Shown here: piece after piece, positions 39,507 to 48,553 of the stretch
How the letters are laid out: every line of letters starts with the position of its first letter
How positions within the stretch are numbered: position 1 is the stretch's first letter
Source: UBA11606 sp039188975
GTDB lineage: Bacteria > Actinomycetota > Acidimicrobiia > Acidimicrobiales > Aldehydirespiratoraceae
DNA length: 50,011 nt
Direction of reading: 5' to 3'
Assembly (NCBI GenBank): GCA_039188975.1
Contig: JBCCYT010000016.1
Location: 1-50,011, forward strand
The notes under the pieces: model-generated
What the model was told of the DNA's origin: nothing
Seen by the model: only the letters and a program-made list of their open reading frames with translations
Databases searched by the model: none
Translations under genes and position numbers: made by a program

Positions 39507-40745
39507 ATGCGCCGCCTCATTGCCCTGCTCAGTATTTTCGTGGTCGTCGCCGCCGGGTGTGGCGGGTCTGATGACGACGCAGACGATGCGAGCTCGTCGG
39601 CCCCGGCAGAGCAAGCTGCCGACCCTGACGCGTCGGCGGCCAGTGATCCAGAACCCGAGCCCGAGCCCGAACCCGAGCCCGATCCGGAGCCGGCCGAACC
39701 GGTCTTCGATTTCTCCGGTGTTGACCCGGTGATCGAGGGGCTCATCGCCGACCATGATCTCAACGGTGCCGCAATCGTCTTCGTGCACCGCGATCTCGGC
39801 GTGATCGGCGAGCGGTTCTGGGGGGTGTATGACGCCGACCGGATCTCGCTCATCGCGTCGAGTTCGAAGATGGTTGCGGCCACCATCTTGCTTGCGCTCG
39901 ATGACGCCGGTGAACTCGACATCGACGCACCCATCGCGGACTATCTCCCGTACGCCGCCGATCACCCCGAGATCACGACCGCGCAGTTGCTCTCCAACAG
40001 TTCCGGTCTGCCGGGCTTGCTCGCAACGACCGGCTTTCCCTCGTACCTCTGTGCGTTCACCCACACCGGGACGCTGCAAGAGTGCGCCGAGACGATCCTC
40101 ACCACCCCCGAAGACGACGATGCGGTCAATACCCCCGACACCGAGTTCGACTACGGCGGCGTGCAGTGGCAGATTGCGGGCGCAGTCGCCGAGGCGGCAT
40201 CGGGCCGCTCGTGGACCGAGTTGGTCGATGACCTGATCGTGCAGCCCTGCGGCCTCGACGTGTTCGCCTTCAACAATGCGTTCTCACAGGTTCAGACCGC
40301 CGGCTTCGATCATCCCCCCGGGTTCGACAACAACCCGGAGGTGCTCGTCGCCTCGGAGAACCCGAACATTGAAGGTGGTGGGTACTCGAACGTCACCGAC
40401 TACGCCCAGCTGCTCTTGATGCATCTGCGCGGTGGGGCATGCGGCGACAACCAGATCGTCTCGCCGGACGCGCTCGCCCGGATGCACGGCGACCGCATCG
40501 CCGAGGTCTACGGGGGCGATGCCGCAAGCGACCCAGGAACCGGGTACGGCATGGGTTGGTGGATCGATCGCGAGACCGGCTACATCAGCGATGCTGGCGC
40601 GTTCGGCTCACTGCCCTGGCTCGACCTCGAAGACGGCTACGGCGCGTTCCTGCTCACCGAGTCGTCCAGCGGACTGACCAGCCCACTCGGACTCGTGTTG
40701 CAGCCGATCGTTGATGCCGCCATCGCCGAGGGACTCGGCTCGTAG
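39507..40745 (+). CDS. Serine hydrolase (beta-lactamase fold) lipoprotein
   Basis: 412 aa. Signal peptide MRRLIALLSIFVVVAAGCGG with lipobox Cys18, so it is a lipoprotein outside the membrane. A Glu/Pro (EPEPEPEPEPDPEP) spacer, coded by a run of GA(A/G)CC(C/G) repeats at about 39650-39703, follows residue ~48. The class C-type hydrolase domain has S-x-x-K in ASSSKMVAATILLAL, an YGG motif in FDYGGVQWQIAG and SNSSGLPGLL. It is likely a D,D-peptidase or esterase of envelope material. ATG 39507 chosen because of the signal peptide. Confidence 0.88.
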   Translation: MRRLIALLSIFVVVAAGCGGSDDDADDASSSAPAEQAADPDASAASDPEPEPEPEPEPDPEPAEPVFDFSGVDPVIEGLIADHDLNGAAIVFVHRDLGVIGERFWGVYDADRISLIASSSKMVAATILLALDDAGELDIDAPIADYLPYAADHPEITTAQLLSNSSGLPGLLATTGFPSYLCAFTHTGTLQECAETILTTPEDDDAVNTPDTEFDYGGVQWQIAGAVAEAASGRSWTELVDDLIVQPCGLDVFAFNNAFSQVQTAGFDHPPGFDNNPEVLVASENPNIEGGGYSNVTDYAQLLLMHLRGGACGDNQIVSPDALARMHGDRIAEVYGGDAASDPGTGYGMGWWIDRETGYISDAGAFGSLPWLDLEDGYGAFLLTESSSGLTSPLGLVLQPIVDAAIAEGLGS

Positions 40746-40748
40746 CCG

Positions 40749-41609
40749 TCAGACCTCGCCAAGCTCGGCCCGAAGGTCGGCGATGAGGGTTGCGGCGACC
40801 TCGCTCGTCGCTCCCTTCGCGGCGCGGGCGACGTTGACGACCGATGGCGGTGGTTCGAGCGTGGCGGCTCGCGGCCATTCGATGAGCGGCGAGTCGTCGG
40901 GGAGGCCGCGTGCGGCGAGCAAACCGACCCCGATGCCAGCTTCGATCGCCGACAACACACCGGCCGCACTCGGACCGGAGTACGCGATGCGGTGTGCTAC
41001 CCCAGCGTCGGCCAGCGACTGCTCCATGAGCGGGCGATAGAACCCGTCCTCCCCGAACGTGATGAGCGGGACCCGGCCGTCGTCGTAGGTCCACTCCGCG
41101 GAAGACATCCACCGCAGCTCGTCGTGCCACAGAACCGTGTCTCGACGTTGGACTTGATGCGGGAGCAACTGGATCACGGCCACATCGAGCTGGTTGGCCT
41201 GGATCATCGTTTCGAGCCGGCTCGACCGATCGACGTGGAAGTCGAGGATCGCGTTGGGGTGGATGCGACTGAACCGGCCGCACACCTCGCCGGTGCACTT
41301 TGCGCTGGCCTCCTCGGTTGATCCGAGGCGGACCTTGCCCTCGAGACTGGTCGAGCTGAGTCGGGCCACCGCTTCGTCGTGGGCATCGATGATCGTGCGT
41401 GCGTAGTCCAAGAGTTCTCGGCCGTCGCGGGTGGGGGAGAGGGATCGACCCTCCCGAACGAGGAGGTCACGCCCGACCCGCTCCTCGAGTCGCTTGATCT
41501 TCCAGCTCACCGCCGACTGGGAGATGTCGAGCAGATCGGCCGCGGCCGTCATCGATCCCCGGTCGAGTACGGCAGAGAAGGTTCGCAAGGACTCCACGTC
41601 GAGCTGCAT
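40749..41609 (-). CDS. LysR family transcriptional regulator
   Basis: 286 aa. HTH LRTFSAVLDRGSMTAAADLLDISQSAVSWKIKRLEER at residues ~7-44, then the periplasmic-binding-like effector domain (VRLGSTEEASAKCTGEVCGRF). LysR proteins usually regulate a divergent gene: here a possible 45-codon frame and the DoxX-like gene. Convergent with the lipoprotein gene (3-nt gap). Confidence 0.92.
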   Translation of the reverse strand: MQLDVESLRTFSAVLDRGSMTAAADLLDISQSAVSWKIKRLEERVGRDLLVREGRSLSPTRDGRELLDYARTIIDAHDEAVARLSSTSLEGKVRLGSTEEASAKCTGEVCGRFSRIHPNAILDFHVDRSSRLETMIQANQLDVAVIQLLPHQVQRRDTVLWHDELRWMSSAEWTYDDGRVPLITFGEDGFYRPLMEQSLADAGVAHRIAYSGPSAAGVLSAIEAGIGVGLLAARGLPDDSPLIEWPRAATLEPPPSVVNVARAAKGATSEVAATLIADLRAELGEV

Positions 41610-41637
41610 GACTCCACCGTATCCAGCTCCGGCAAAA

Positions 41638-41685
41638 CATGACAGAAATTGGACGAAAGTAGAAACTCATCCCGATTGTGTCATG
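41638..41685. promoter_or_regulatory. Widely spaced inverted repeat, possible LysR site
   Basis: CATGACA (41638-41644) and TGTCATG (41679-41685) lie 41 bp apart centre to centre in the AT-richer gap next to the LysR start. Such spacing is compatible with a LysR tetramer. The 313-bp gap (41610-41922) otherwise shows only the small frame listed next. Confidence 0.4.
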
Positions 41686-41710
41686 CATGTGTGCGGTCGA
41701 TACTGACCAT

Positions 41711-41848
41711 ATGCACACCCCCAGCACCCCCATCTCCAACCAGACCGCAGCGCTTCGTTCGGCGCTCGGGCCCGGCCTGCAATTCGCAGCTGCGACCGAT
41801 CGTGTGATCTATCAGGCAACCGCCCCGCATCGACAGTCCCGTCGCTGA
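41711..41848 (+). CDS. Possible 45-aa peptide, doubtful
   Basis: Reads MHTPSTPISNQTAALRSALG to a TGA at 41848. No ribosome site and no recognised homology; Ala/Gln-rich centre. Its place divergent from LysR is the only support. It may be non-coding leader for the DoxX-like gene. Confidence 0.25.
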   Translation: MHTPSTPISNQTAALRSALGPGLQFAAATDRVIYQATAPHRQSRR

Positions 41849-41922
41849 GCCAGCGCAACCGACTCACCAGATTCTCACCCTGGTCTCGCGGTCGTCTCAC
41901 CCCACGCGGTGAGTCTGAACGT

Positions 41923-42597
41923 GTGAACCTCCCCCAACCCTCAACCCTCACCGCTGCCATCCGGTCCCGAATCCTCGCGATCCCCTCCTGGGTCCTCATG
42001 ATCGAGGTCTTCATCGGGGCCGGATGGTTGCGGGCCTTCGCCCAAAAGGCACTGTCGCTCGACTGGTGGCGGGGCGACACCCTCGCGACCTTCCTCGTCG
42101 AGACCGACGAGGCCCGAGTCCCGTGGTTTCACCTCGTCACCGATCTCGTCGTCGCGCCCAACCTTGCGCTCGTCTCGGCCGCGGTCGCCCTGGCACAGCT
42201 CGGCGTGGGCCTTGCGCTCGTCACCGGACGATTCCGTGTTCCGGCGCTCTTGGCCGGCCTGGTCCTCAACGTGAGCTTCGTCCTGGCCGGCGCCGTCACC
42301 CCGTCGGCGTTCTATCTGGTGGCACAGCTCGCCGTTCTGCTGTGGGTGATCGAGAGCCGGCGTTCCGCATGGACGAGCGCACTGACCTCGATCCTCTCGC
42401 TCGGCGGTCTCGCCCTCGCCGGATCCTCCGTCCTTTCGATCAGCAGTCTCCACCCCGATCATGTGATCGAAGACCCGTCGATGATGCTGGTCTTCCTCGG
42501 CACCCTCACCGCATTTGTCGCCGAGCGGGCACGTCGCAACCGGGCAGCGGCATCGACCCCGAGGGAGACGAGCCCACCGCCGGCACTCGTCGGCTGA
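41923..42597 (+). CDS. DoxX-like membrane protein
   Basis: 224 aa, GTG start. Four or more helices; LMIEVFIGAGWLRAFAQKAL is the usual first DoxX block, with later AQLGVGLALVTGRFRVPALLAGLVLNVSFVLAG. DoxX-like proteins sit in the membrane, some in quinone-linked sulfur or redox complexes. C-terminal ~30 residues are polar and cytosolic. Possibly under the LysR regulator upstream. Confidence 0.78.
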   Translation: MNLPQPSTLTAAIRSRILAIPSWVLMIEVFIGAGWLRAFAQKALSLDWWRGDTLATFLVETDEARVPWFHLVTDLVVAPNLALVSAAVALAQLGVGLALVTGRFRVPALLAGLVLNVSFVLAGAVTPSAFYLVAQLAVLLWVIESRRSAWTSALTSILSLGGLALAGSSVLSISSLHPDHVIEDPSMMLVFLGTLTAFVAERARRNRAAASTPRETSPPPALVG

Positions 42598-42612
42598 TCG
42601 AACCGTCGCCTG

Positions 42613-43563
42613 CTACGACCGTTTCTTGGCTGCCTTTTTCTTGGTTGCCCTCTTCTTGGTTGGCTTCTTCTTGGCGGCGGGCCGGGACGGCAGCTTCGCC
42701 GAGGTGGCTCGTGACGACGTTGCTTTTGAGGTCTTTGCTTTTGAGGTCTTTGCTTTTGAGGTCTTTGCCTTTGACCTCGGTGCGCTGGCCTTCTTTGCCG
42801 GTCTCGTTGTCTTGGCCGATCGCTTCTTCGCCGGCTTCTTGGCCGTTGGACGGGTGCGCTTGACCGTCTTGGGCGGCTTCTTCTTCTTGCCCGATCCCGA
42901 AACGGTGGTGAGGGTTTGGCCGCTGTCGTGCAGCTGAAGGCCGACCGACTCCAGCTCGCCACCGGCATCGACGACCTTGCCGCCGAGCGCCCGTAACGCG
43001 TCGCTTGCGCCCGACAGGTTCGACGCGATCCCGCCCAGTTGGGCTCCACCGTCACGGATCTTTCCGGCCGCCTGATCGGTCAACGACAGTTCTCCGATAT
43101 CGAGACCGGTCACGACGTTGAAGCCCATCACCTCGGTGTAGGTGGGTTCGAACGACGGGATCGAAATGCCGTCGATCTCATCGCCGAGGTCGAGCAAGAG
43201 ATCGACCGCCCGGCCGAGCTGATCGAGACATGCCTCGATCGCGTCGGCGGCCACTTCGGCGAACTTGGCGACCCCGCCCTTTTCGTCGACCAGCCAGCCC
43301 CCTGCCTGCACCGCGCTCGACCCTGCTTGGGTCAGTCCATCGCCCGCCTGGCCGAGGATGCCGGGGACCTTCTTGAGGAGGTCGAGCAAGTCGTCCCCGT
43401 GGTCCTTCACGAAGTCGAGGACGCCGAGCAGCTCGTCTTTGTTGTCCCAGACGAGTGACACGCTTTCGCTGATCTTGTCGCGGTCATCCCACAGCTGATC
43501 GGCGAGATCCTTCGCCTTGCCGAGGTCGTCGCCAATGTCGCCGAGAAGATCATCAAGTCCCAT
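42613..43563 (-). CDS. Helical protein with histone-H1-like Lys/Ala/Ser tail
   Basis: 316 aa from ATG 43563. Residues 1-~220 are acidic and helical (DDLLGDIGDDLGKAKDLADQLW; GGKVVDAGGELESVGLQLHD) and look like a pore-type or tail-like bundle with no recognised family. Residues ~225-316 are a Lys/Ala/Pro/Ser tail as in histone H1 and mycobacterial Hup: KKPAKKRSAKTTRPAKK, KTSKA repeats and KKRATKKKAAKKRS. A tail of this type binds DNA or other polyanions. Combination is unusual; nucleoid or cell-surface role are both open. Convergent with the DoxX-like gene. Confidence 0.75.
   Translation of the reverse strand: MGLDDLLGDIGDDLGKAKDLADQLWDDRDKISESVSLVWDNKDELLGVLDFVKDHGDDLLDLLKKVPGILGQAGDGLTQAGSSAVQAGGWLVDEKGGVAKFAEVAADAIEACLDQLGRAVDLLLDLGDEIDGISIPSFEPTYTEVMGFNVVTGLDIGELSLTDQAAGKIRDGGAQLGGIASNLSGASDALRALGGKVVDAGGELESVGLQLHDSGQTLTTVSGSGKKKKPPKTVKRTRPTAKKPAKKRSAKTTRPAKKASAPRSKAKTSKAKTSKAKTSKATSSRATSAKLPSRPAAKKKPTKKRATKKKAAKKRS
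42721..42780. repeat. 15-bp tandem repeat encoding KTSKA
   Basis: Three exact copies of TGCTTTTGAGGTCTT (42721-42765) and a degenerate fourth to 42780; they code for KTSKA units in the histone-like tail on the opposite strand. In-frame period, so copy number can vary without breaking the gene. Confidence 0.85.
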
Positions 43564-43593
43564 GACCGCGCAGCGTAGACCGACCAAGCCGTG

Positions 43594-44211
43594 TCACTGC
43601 CGGACGATGACGGGGAGCGACTCGAGATCGTCGGTCCAGATCGCCATCGCCGTCATGGCCTCATCCGTGGTTCGCATCGCGTGTCGGGCGCCGGTCGGAT
43701 GCCAGATCCACTCGCCCGAGGTTCGTGTTTCGTGCGGCCCGTCGCCCAGCTGCCAGCCGCCGCTACCACCGAGCACGCCATAGAGCTCGGGGGCTTTGTG
43801 AACGTGTTGGGTGTAGTCAACGTCGGCCCCCTGGATGCTCACGAACAGCGCCGCACGGTCGCAGTGAAAGCGAGCGGACGGGTACGGACCCGCGATCGCG
43901 GCGTACCGATAATGACGATGCAGATGGATGAGATCGGGCTCGCCATGTTCCAGATAGGGGATGAGCCAGGTGAGTTCGTCCGCAACCGCGCCGATCGCCG
44001 CCGCAAACCGACCCGCAGCCGTTTTGTCGTCCGCGTGGCTCTGGAGAAGACCGGCAAACGATTCGGACCAGTCACACTGGCCCGCAACCGGTCGAGGTGA
44101 TGTTCGAAGCGCACCGGAGAGGGCGTCGATCGCGGCGACGACACCAGGTCGCTCGGGCGCCGTGCGGGCATACGCGTCGAAGGCGGTGACGAGTGAGTAA
44201 TCAGCGGTCAT
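43594..44211 (-). CDS. Cupin of the DMSP-lyase family
   Basis: 205 aa from ATG 44211. N-terminal helical half, then cupin: QHVHKAPELYGVLGG (His136, His138, Glu142, Tyr144) and PTGARHAMRT (His177). The two-His/Glu/Tyr/His set is that of DddQ/DddL-type dimethylsulfoniopropionate lyases, and EWIWHPTGARHAM is frequent in the DMSP_lyase family. It would split DMSP to acrylate and dimethylsulfide. Relatives acting on other substrates exist, and no acrylate-use gene is adjacent. Divergent from the thioesterase gene (34 bp). Confidence 0.6.
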   Translation of the reverse strand: MTADYSLVTAFDAYARTAPERPGVVAAIDALSGALRTSPRPVAGQCDWSESFAGLLQSHADDKTAAGRFAAAIGAVADELTWLIPYLEHGEPDLIHLHRHYRYAAIAGPYPSARFHCDRAALFVSIQGADVDYTQHVHKAPELYGVLGGSGGWQLGDGPHETRTSGEWIWHPTGARHAMRTTDEAMTAMAIWTDDLESLPVIVRQ

Positions 44212-44245
44212 GTCATCTCCGGGGCGGCAGCGTAATCTCGCCGCG

Positions 44246-45061
44246 ATGGTCGATGCAGCAACGATCGGATGCCTGTTCGAGCGGGCGGGCAACCGCGTCC
44301 ACCCGACGGCGCTGTGCACCGGTCCGTGGGATCCCCATGCCATGCATGGCGGCCCCCCTGCCGTTCTCTGTGGACGGTTCCTGGCCGATCACGGCGAGGG
44401 CCAGGACGGTTTTCATCTCGCCCGGCTCAGCGTCGAACTCGTCCGGCCCATCCCGCTGGCACCGCTGACCATCGACGTCGTGGAGACCCGGCCCGGAAAG
44501 CGGATCCAGTTGCTCGACGCGACCGTACGCACCGACGACGGTGTCGAGGTCGTGTACGCACGAGGCATGCGCATTCGCCGTGGCGAGAACGGCCTCGACG
44601 AAGCGGATCTCTTGCTTCCTGGTCCCCTCGACGTGCCGGGACCGGACGCGTCGACGCCCTATGACCACGGTTTTGCCCGTGCGCCCGGTGGCTTCTACAT
44701 GGATGCGTTCGAGATCCGCACCGTCGACGGGCGGTCGTTCGGTCAGTTCGGTGCGTCGGCGTGCTGGTTTCGTCTACGTGCGTCCACGTTCGACGGTGAA
44801 GCCATCGGAGCGCTCGACCGGGCGCTGTCGGTTGCAGACTTCGGCAATGGAATCTCCAACATCGTCGGCGTCGAGACGCACCTCTACATCAACCCTGACC
44901 TGACGGTGAACCTCCACCGCCTACCGGTCGACGAGTGGCTGGTGAGCGACGCAGTCACCCACCTTCGGGCCGATGGCTACGGCACCGCCACGGCGCGCCT
45001 CGCTGATCGACATGGCGAAGTCGGAATCGCCAACCAGTCGTTGATGGTGACGGCCCGATGA
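44246..45061 (+). CDS. Acyl-CoA thioesterase-like, double hotdog
   Basis: 271 aa. N-terminal hotdog with HAMHGGPPAVLCGRF (residues ~31-45) and ARLSVELVRPIPLAPLTIDV, then a second hotdog with GFYMDAFEIR and NIVGVETHLYINPDLTV. This is the TesB/thioesterase-like family that hydrolyses acyl-CoA. First gene of a four-gene operon joined by overlaps. ATG 44246 fits the family start. Confidence 0.83.
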   Translation: MVDAATIGCLFERAGNRVHPTALCTGPWDPHAMHGGPPAVLCGRFLADHGEGQDGFHLARLSVELVRPIPLAPLTIDVVETRPGKRIQLLDATVRTDDGVEVVYARGMRIRRGENGLDEADLLLPGPLDVPGPDASTPYDHGFARAPGGFYMDAFEIRTVDGRSFGQFGASACWFRLRASTFDGEAIGALDRALSVADFGNGISNIVGVETHLYINPDLTVNLHRLPVDEWLVSDAVTHLRADGYGTATARLADRHGEVGIANQSLMVTAR

Positions 45062-45519
45062 CGACGAGTGCTGGCCTCGCGCTGTACCGGTCCGGCCCAA
45101 CCGGAGCCATCGAGGTGCTGGTCGGGCACATGGGCGGACCCTTCTTTGCAGCGAAGCACGAAGGCGGCTGGTCCTTTCCGAAAGGGCTGGTCGACGACGA
45201 CGAGGCGCTGCTCGACGCTGCGGAACGAGAGTTCGAAGAGGAAATGGGTTCGCCGCCGCCTCCCGGCGATTCGATCGACCTCGGGGAGCGGCGAGCCTCC
45301 GGCAAGACGATTCGAATCTTTGCTCGACACGGTGATTTCGATGCCTCGACCGCGGTCTCCAACACGTTCGAGCTCGAGTGGCCGCGCGGCTCTGGACGGA
45401 TGGAGACCTTTCCGGAGATCGACCGGGCGGCGTGGGTTTCACTCGACGCGGCCGAGCACCTCCTGACAAAGGGGCAGGCGCCGTTCGTCGAGCGGCTCCG
45501 GGCAACGGTGGCGCCATGA
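45058..45519 (+). CDS. Nudix hydrolase
   Basis: 153 aa. Nudix box GLVDDDEALLDAAEREFEEEMG at residues ~43-64 fits G-x5-E-x7-R-E-U-x-E-E-x-G, and WSFPKG precedes it. The family of this length, with GWSFPKG, acts on diadenosine polyphosphates or NTP-like compounds. ATG overlaps the thioesterase stop (ATGA) and its own stop overlaps the next start. Confidence 0.92.
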   Translation: MTTSAGLALYRSGPTGAIEVLVGHMGGPFFAAKHEGGWSFPKGLVDDDEALLDAAEREFEEEMGSPPPPGDSIDLGERRASGKTIRIFARHGDFDASTAVSNTFELEWPRGSGRMETFPEIDRAAWVSLDAAEHLLTKGQAPFVERLRATVAP

Positions 45520-47831
45520 GTCCCAGACCGACGCACATGGGCGAGTCGTTCACCGATGCGCTTCCCACCGAAGACCCGATGCTGTACGGCGCAGCCGATC
45601 TCGAACCGAACGGTTCGTTCCCGGTCCGCACCCACCAGACATTCCGCTTGACGTACACCGCCGGTCGGTACGGACTCGACGACACCGGATCGATCAAGGT
45701 CGTCTTCCGGTTCACGTTCGATGGCGGTGATTTGCAGTTCGACGACCCGACTGCGTCGAACTATGTGACAGCCGTGACGTCCAATGGCGTGCCGCTCCGG
45801 CTCTCGTTCTCCCAGAACGGCCACGTTCGCCCGTGGTACCAAGCGCTCCACGTCTTCGTCTCCCACGGCTACCTGCGCGAGGGCGACACCATCAGCATCA
45901 CGGTGGGCGATACGTCTGGCGGATCACCCGGCTACCTGGTCCAGTCGATGTGTGAGAGTGCCTTCACCTGGCGAGTGCTTGCCGACGTGTGCGCCACGGG
46001 ACACCACGTGCCGATCGCGACCAGTCCGACGATGGAGGTCACCCCGGGCCCACCGGCGACATGGAAGGTGATCGCCCCGACCCACCGACGTCCAGGCGAG
46101 CTCGTTCGCGTCGGCATCAAGGCCGAAGACGCGTACGGCAACCCATCCGATCAGGTCGATGCTGCCGTTGAACTCAGGTCCGATCACCCCATCGACGGCC
46201 TCCCCGCAACCGTGCGATTCCAGCCGGGGGAGCGGGCAGCATGCGTCGAACTGACGGCGCCAGCCACTTCGCATCCCGAACCGATCCGCTTCCAGCTCGT
46301 CGGCGCCGATGGAACGCAGCTTGCCGCATCAGGACCCCTGCGTGTCAGTGAGCGAGCAGCGACGGCCTACTGGGGTGACATGCACGGACAAAGCGGCGAA
46401 TCGGTCGGTCTCAACACCGCCCATCAGTACTTCACCTTCGCCCGCGATCTTGCCTTCCTCGATGCCACCAGCCATCAGGCCAACGACTTTCAGATCAACG
46501 CGGCATTCTGGGCACACATCAATGAGCTCACCGCCGCGTTTCACGAGGACGGTCGGTTCCTTGCGATCCCCGGCTATGAGTGGTCGGGCAACACCGGTGT
46601 CGGCGGCGATCGCAACGTCTATTTCCGCCGCGAGGGGCGCACGATCCGACGGTCGTCGCATGCGCTGATCGACGACCGTCACGACATCGACACCGACGCA
46701 CCCACCGCCCGACAGTTGTTCGCCGATCTCGCCCATGAAGACGCAGTTGTGTACGCCCACATCGGCGGACGGCCGGCCGACGTCTCCTACGCCCACGACC
46801 CCCGGCTCGAGACCGCGATGGAGATTCACTCCGCCTGGGGCACCTTCGAGTGGTTGATGGACGACTGTTTCCGCGAGGGGTATCGAGTCGGTGTCGTCGC
46901 CAACTCTGACGGTCACAAAGGACGACCAGGGGCTTCGCATCCTGGCATGTCACAGTTCGGCGCCTACGGCGGACTCACCTGTTTCCTCCTGCCCGAGCTC
47001 ACCAGGGACGCCTGGTTCGCGTGCCTGCGTGCTCGCCGGCACTACGCCACGACCGGCGACCGGATCCACCTCGACGTCGAGGTACACGGCGACGGACTGT
47101 GTCGCTTCGAAGCCGACCCGCAGGTCGAACCCGATGCCCGCAGCGACGCGGTCGACGAACTCGGCATGGGTGACATCGGCGTCGCGGCGACCACGACCGT
47201 CGTGGTGCGAGCCATTGCTGATGCCCGCGCCCCGATTGAACGAGTCGACGTCCTGCGAGGCTCTGAGGTGGTCGATACGCACCGAAACCCGGCGTCACCG
47301 GCGGGGAGCCGCCGCGTTCGGGTCCTGTGGCGTGGAGCGGCCGTGAAGGGACGAGGTGCTCGGGCCGACTGGCGCGGGCGGCTCTCCGTGGAGGGCGCCA
47401 CGATCGACCGAGTGGTGGAGATCAACAACTGGAACGCTGACCGCCCGGTTCGCCAGGATGCCAGCACGGTCGAATGGGAGAGCGTGACCGCCGGCAATTT
47501 CGCTGCGTTCGACCTCTGGCTCACCACACCGAACGGCGCGTCAGGCGACTCGCTTTGTCCGACCCTGTCGATCGAGACGAATCATGGTGCGGCCTCGGTG
47601 ATCGTCGATGACGACTTCGCCGAGCGGTCGTTCGAACTTGGCGGACTCGATCTCGAACTCCACGTCTCGCGGCTTGCGATGTCGCTCGATCCGGCTCCGC
47701 TCCGCATCGAATCCGAGGTGGCTCTGCATCCCGCCCGCGACACGCCGATTTGGGTTCGGGTGACGACCGAGGACGGCTTTCAGGCGTGGTCGAGCCCTGT
47801 GTATCTGCTCGCGCCGGATTCGCTCGACTGA
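45516..47831 (+). CDS. DUF3604/PHP-like metallo-hydrolase, large
   Basis: 771 aa. Residues ~1-280 are beta-rich, immunoglobulin-like modules (TWKVIAPTHRRPGELVRVGI). A PHP-like phosphoesterase core starts near 283: YWGDMHGQSGE (metal His/Asp), then IPGYEW, AHIGG, EIHSAWGTFEW and NSDGHKGRPG (~463). The C-terminal ~200 residues are again beta. DUF3604 proteins share this arrangement and have no settled substrate. No signal peptide. ATG overlaps the Nudix stop, and its stop overlaps the HAD start. Confidence 0.78.
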   Translation: MSPRPTHMGESFTDALPTEDPMLYGAADLEPNGSFPVRTHQTFRLTYTAGRYGLDDTGSIKVVFRFTFDGGDLQFDDPTASNYVTAVTSNGVPLRLSFSQNGHVRPWYQALHVFVSHGYLREGDTISITVGDTSGGSPGYLVQSMCESAFTWRVLADVCATGHHVPIATSPTMEVTPGPPATWKVIAPTHRRPGELVRVGIKAEDAYGNPSDQVDAAVELRSDHPIDGLPATVRFQPGERAACVELTAPATSHPEPIRFQLVGADGTQLAASGPLRVSERAATAYWGDMHGQSGESVGLNTAHQYFTFARDLAFLDATSHQANDFQINAAFWAHINELTAAFHEDGRFLAIPGYEWSGNTGVGGDRNVYFRREGRTIRRSSHALIDDRHDIDTDAPTARQLFADLAHEDAVVYAHIGGRPADVSYAHDPRLETAMEIHSAWGTFEWLMDDCFREGYRVGVVANSDGHKGRPGASHPGMSQFGAYGGLTCFLLPELTRDAWFACLRARRHYATTGDRIHLDVEVHGDGLCRFEADPQVEPDARSDAVDELGMGDIGVAATTTVVVRAIADARAPIERVDVLRGSEVVDTHRNPASPAGSRRVRVLWRGAAVKGRGARADWRGRLSVEGATIDRVVEINNWNADRPVRQDASTVEWESVTAGNFAAFDLWLTTPNGASGDSLCPTLSIETNHGAASVIVDDDFAERSFELGGLDLELHVSRLAMSLDPAPLRIESEVALHPARDTPIWVRVTTEDGFQAWSSPVYLLAPDSLD

Positions 47832-48520
47832 TGCCGACACTCCTGGATGTTCGAGCCGTGGTCTTCGACAAGGACGGCACGCTTGTCGATGTCGAGGCGA
47901 CATGGGGCCCGTCGATGGCGGCGGCGCTGACCGAACTCGAACCCGACCCGGCGACTCGACGCAAAGCGGCCGAGGCGATCGGGGTGTCGCTCGACACTGG
48001 GCGGCTCGTACCGGATGGTCCGATCATCGCCGAGAGCAATGCCCAGATCTGCGCTCGACTGGGACCAATCCTCGGCGTTGCGCCGGCAGCGTTGATCGGC
48101 CGTTTCGAAGAAACCCTCTACGAACACGCCCGCACGGCGGTGGTCGGACTCGACGGCGTCGACCCCGTGCTGCGTGCGTTGCAAGCCGCTGGTCTCTGGG
48201 TCGGACTGGCCACCAACGACGGCGAGGCATCGGCGCGAGACCAGCTCGAGATCCTCGGATGGCTCGGCTTCTTCGACAGCATCATCGGCTACGACAGCGG
48301 CTTCGGCGAGAAGCCCAACCCCGGCATGGTGACCGCCAGCATGCACCGTGCGGGGGTCACCCCTGATGAGCTGATCATGATCGGCGACACCGACACTGAC
48401 CTCGTCGCCGCCCAGGCCGCGGGCTGTCGCACGGTGCTCGTCCATGCGCCGGTCGCCCAGATCGAGCCGACGGTTCACATCGATCGGCTCGATCAGCTCC
48501 CCGGTCTCTTGGGTCTCTGA
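47831..48520 (+). CDS. HAD-IA phosphatase, phosphoglycolate-phosphatase-like
   Basis: 229 aa. Motif I VFDKDGTLVDVE (~11-22), motif II LATNDGEAS, motif III Lys in FGEKPNPGMV, motif IV MIGDTDTDLVAA. Helical C1 cap between I and II. Likely acts on a small phosphomonoester. Last gene of the thioesterase-Nudix-PHP operon (TGATG with the previous gene). Confidence 0.9.
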   Translation: MPTLLDVRAVVFDKDGTLVDVEATWGPSMAAALTELEPDPATRRKAAEAIGVSLDTGRLVPDGPIIAESNAQICARLGPILGVAPAALIGRFEETLYEHARTAVVGLDGVDPVLRALQAAGLWVGLATNDGEASARDQLEILGWLGFFDSIIGYDSGFGEKPNPGMVTASMHRAGVTPDELIMIGDTDTDLVAAQAAGCRTVLVHAPVAQIEPTVHIDRLDQLPGLLGL

Positions 48521-48553
48521 CCCCGAGCGCCTCACCGTCGCAGCGCGCGTGCG

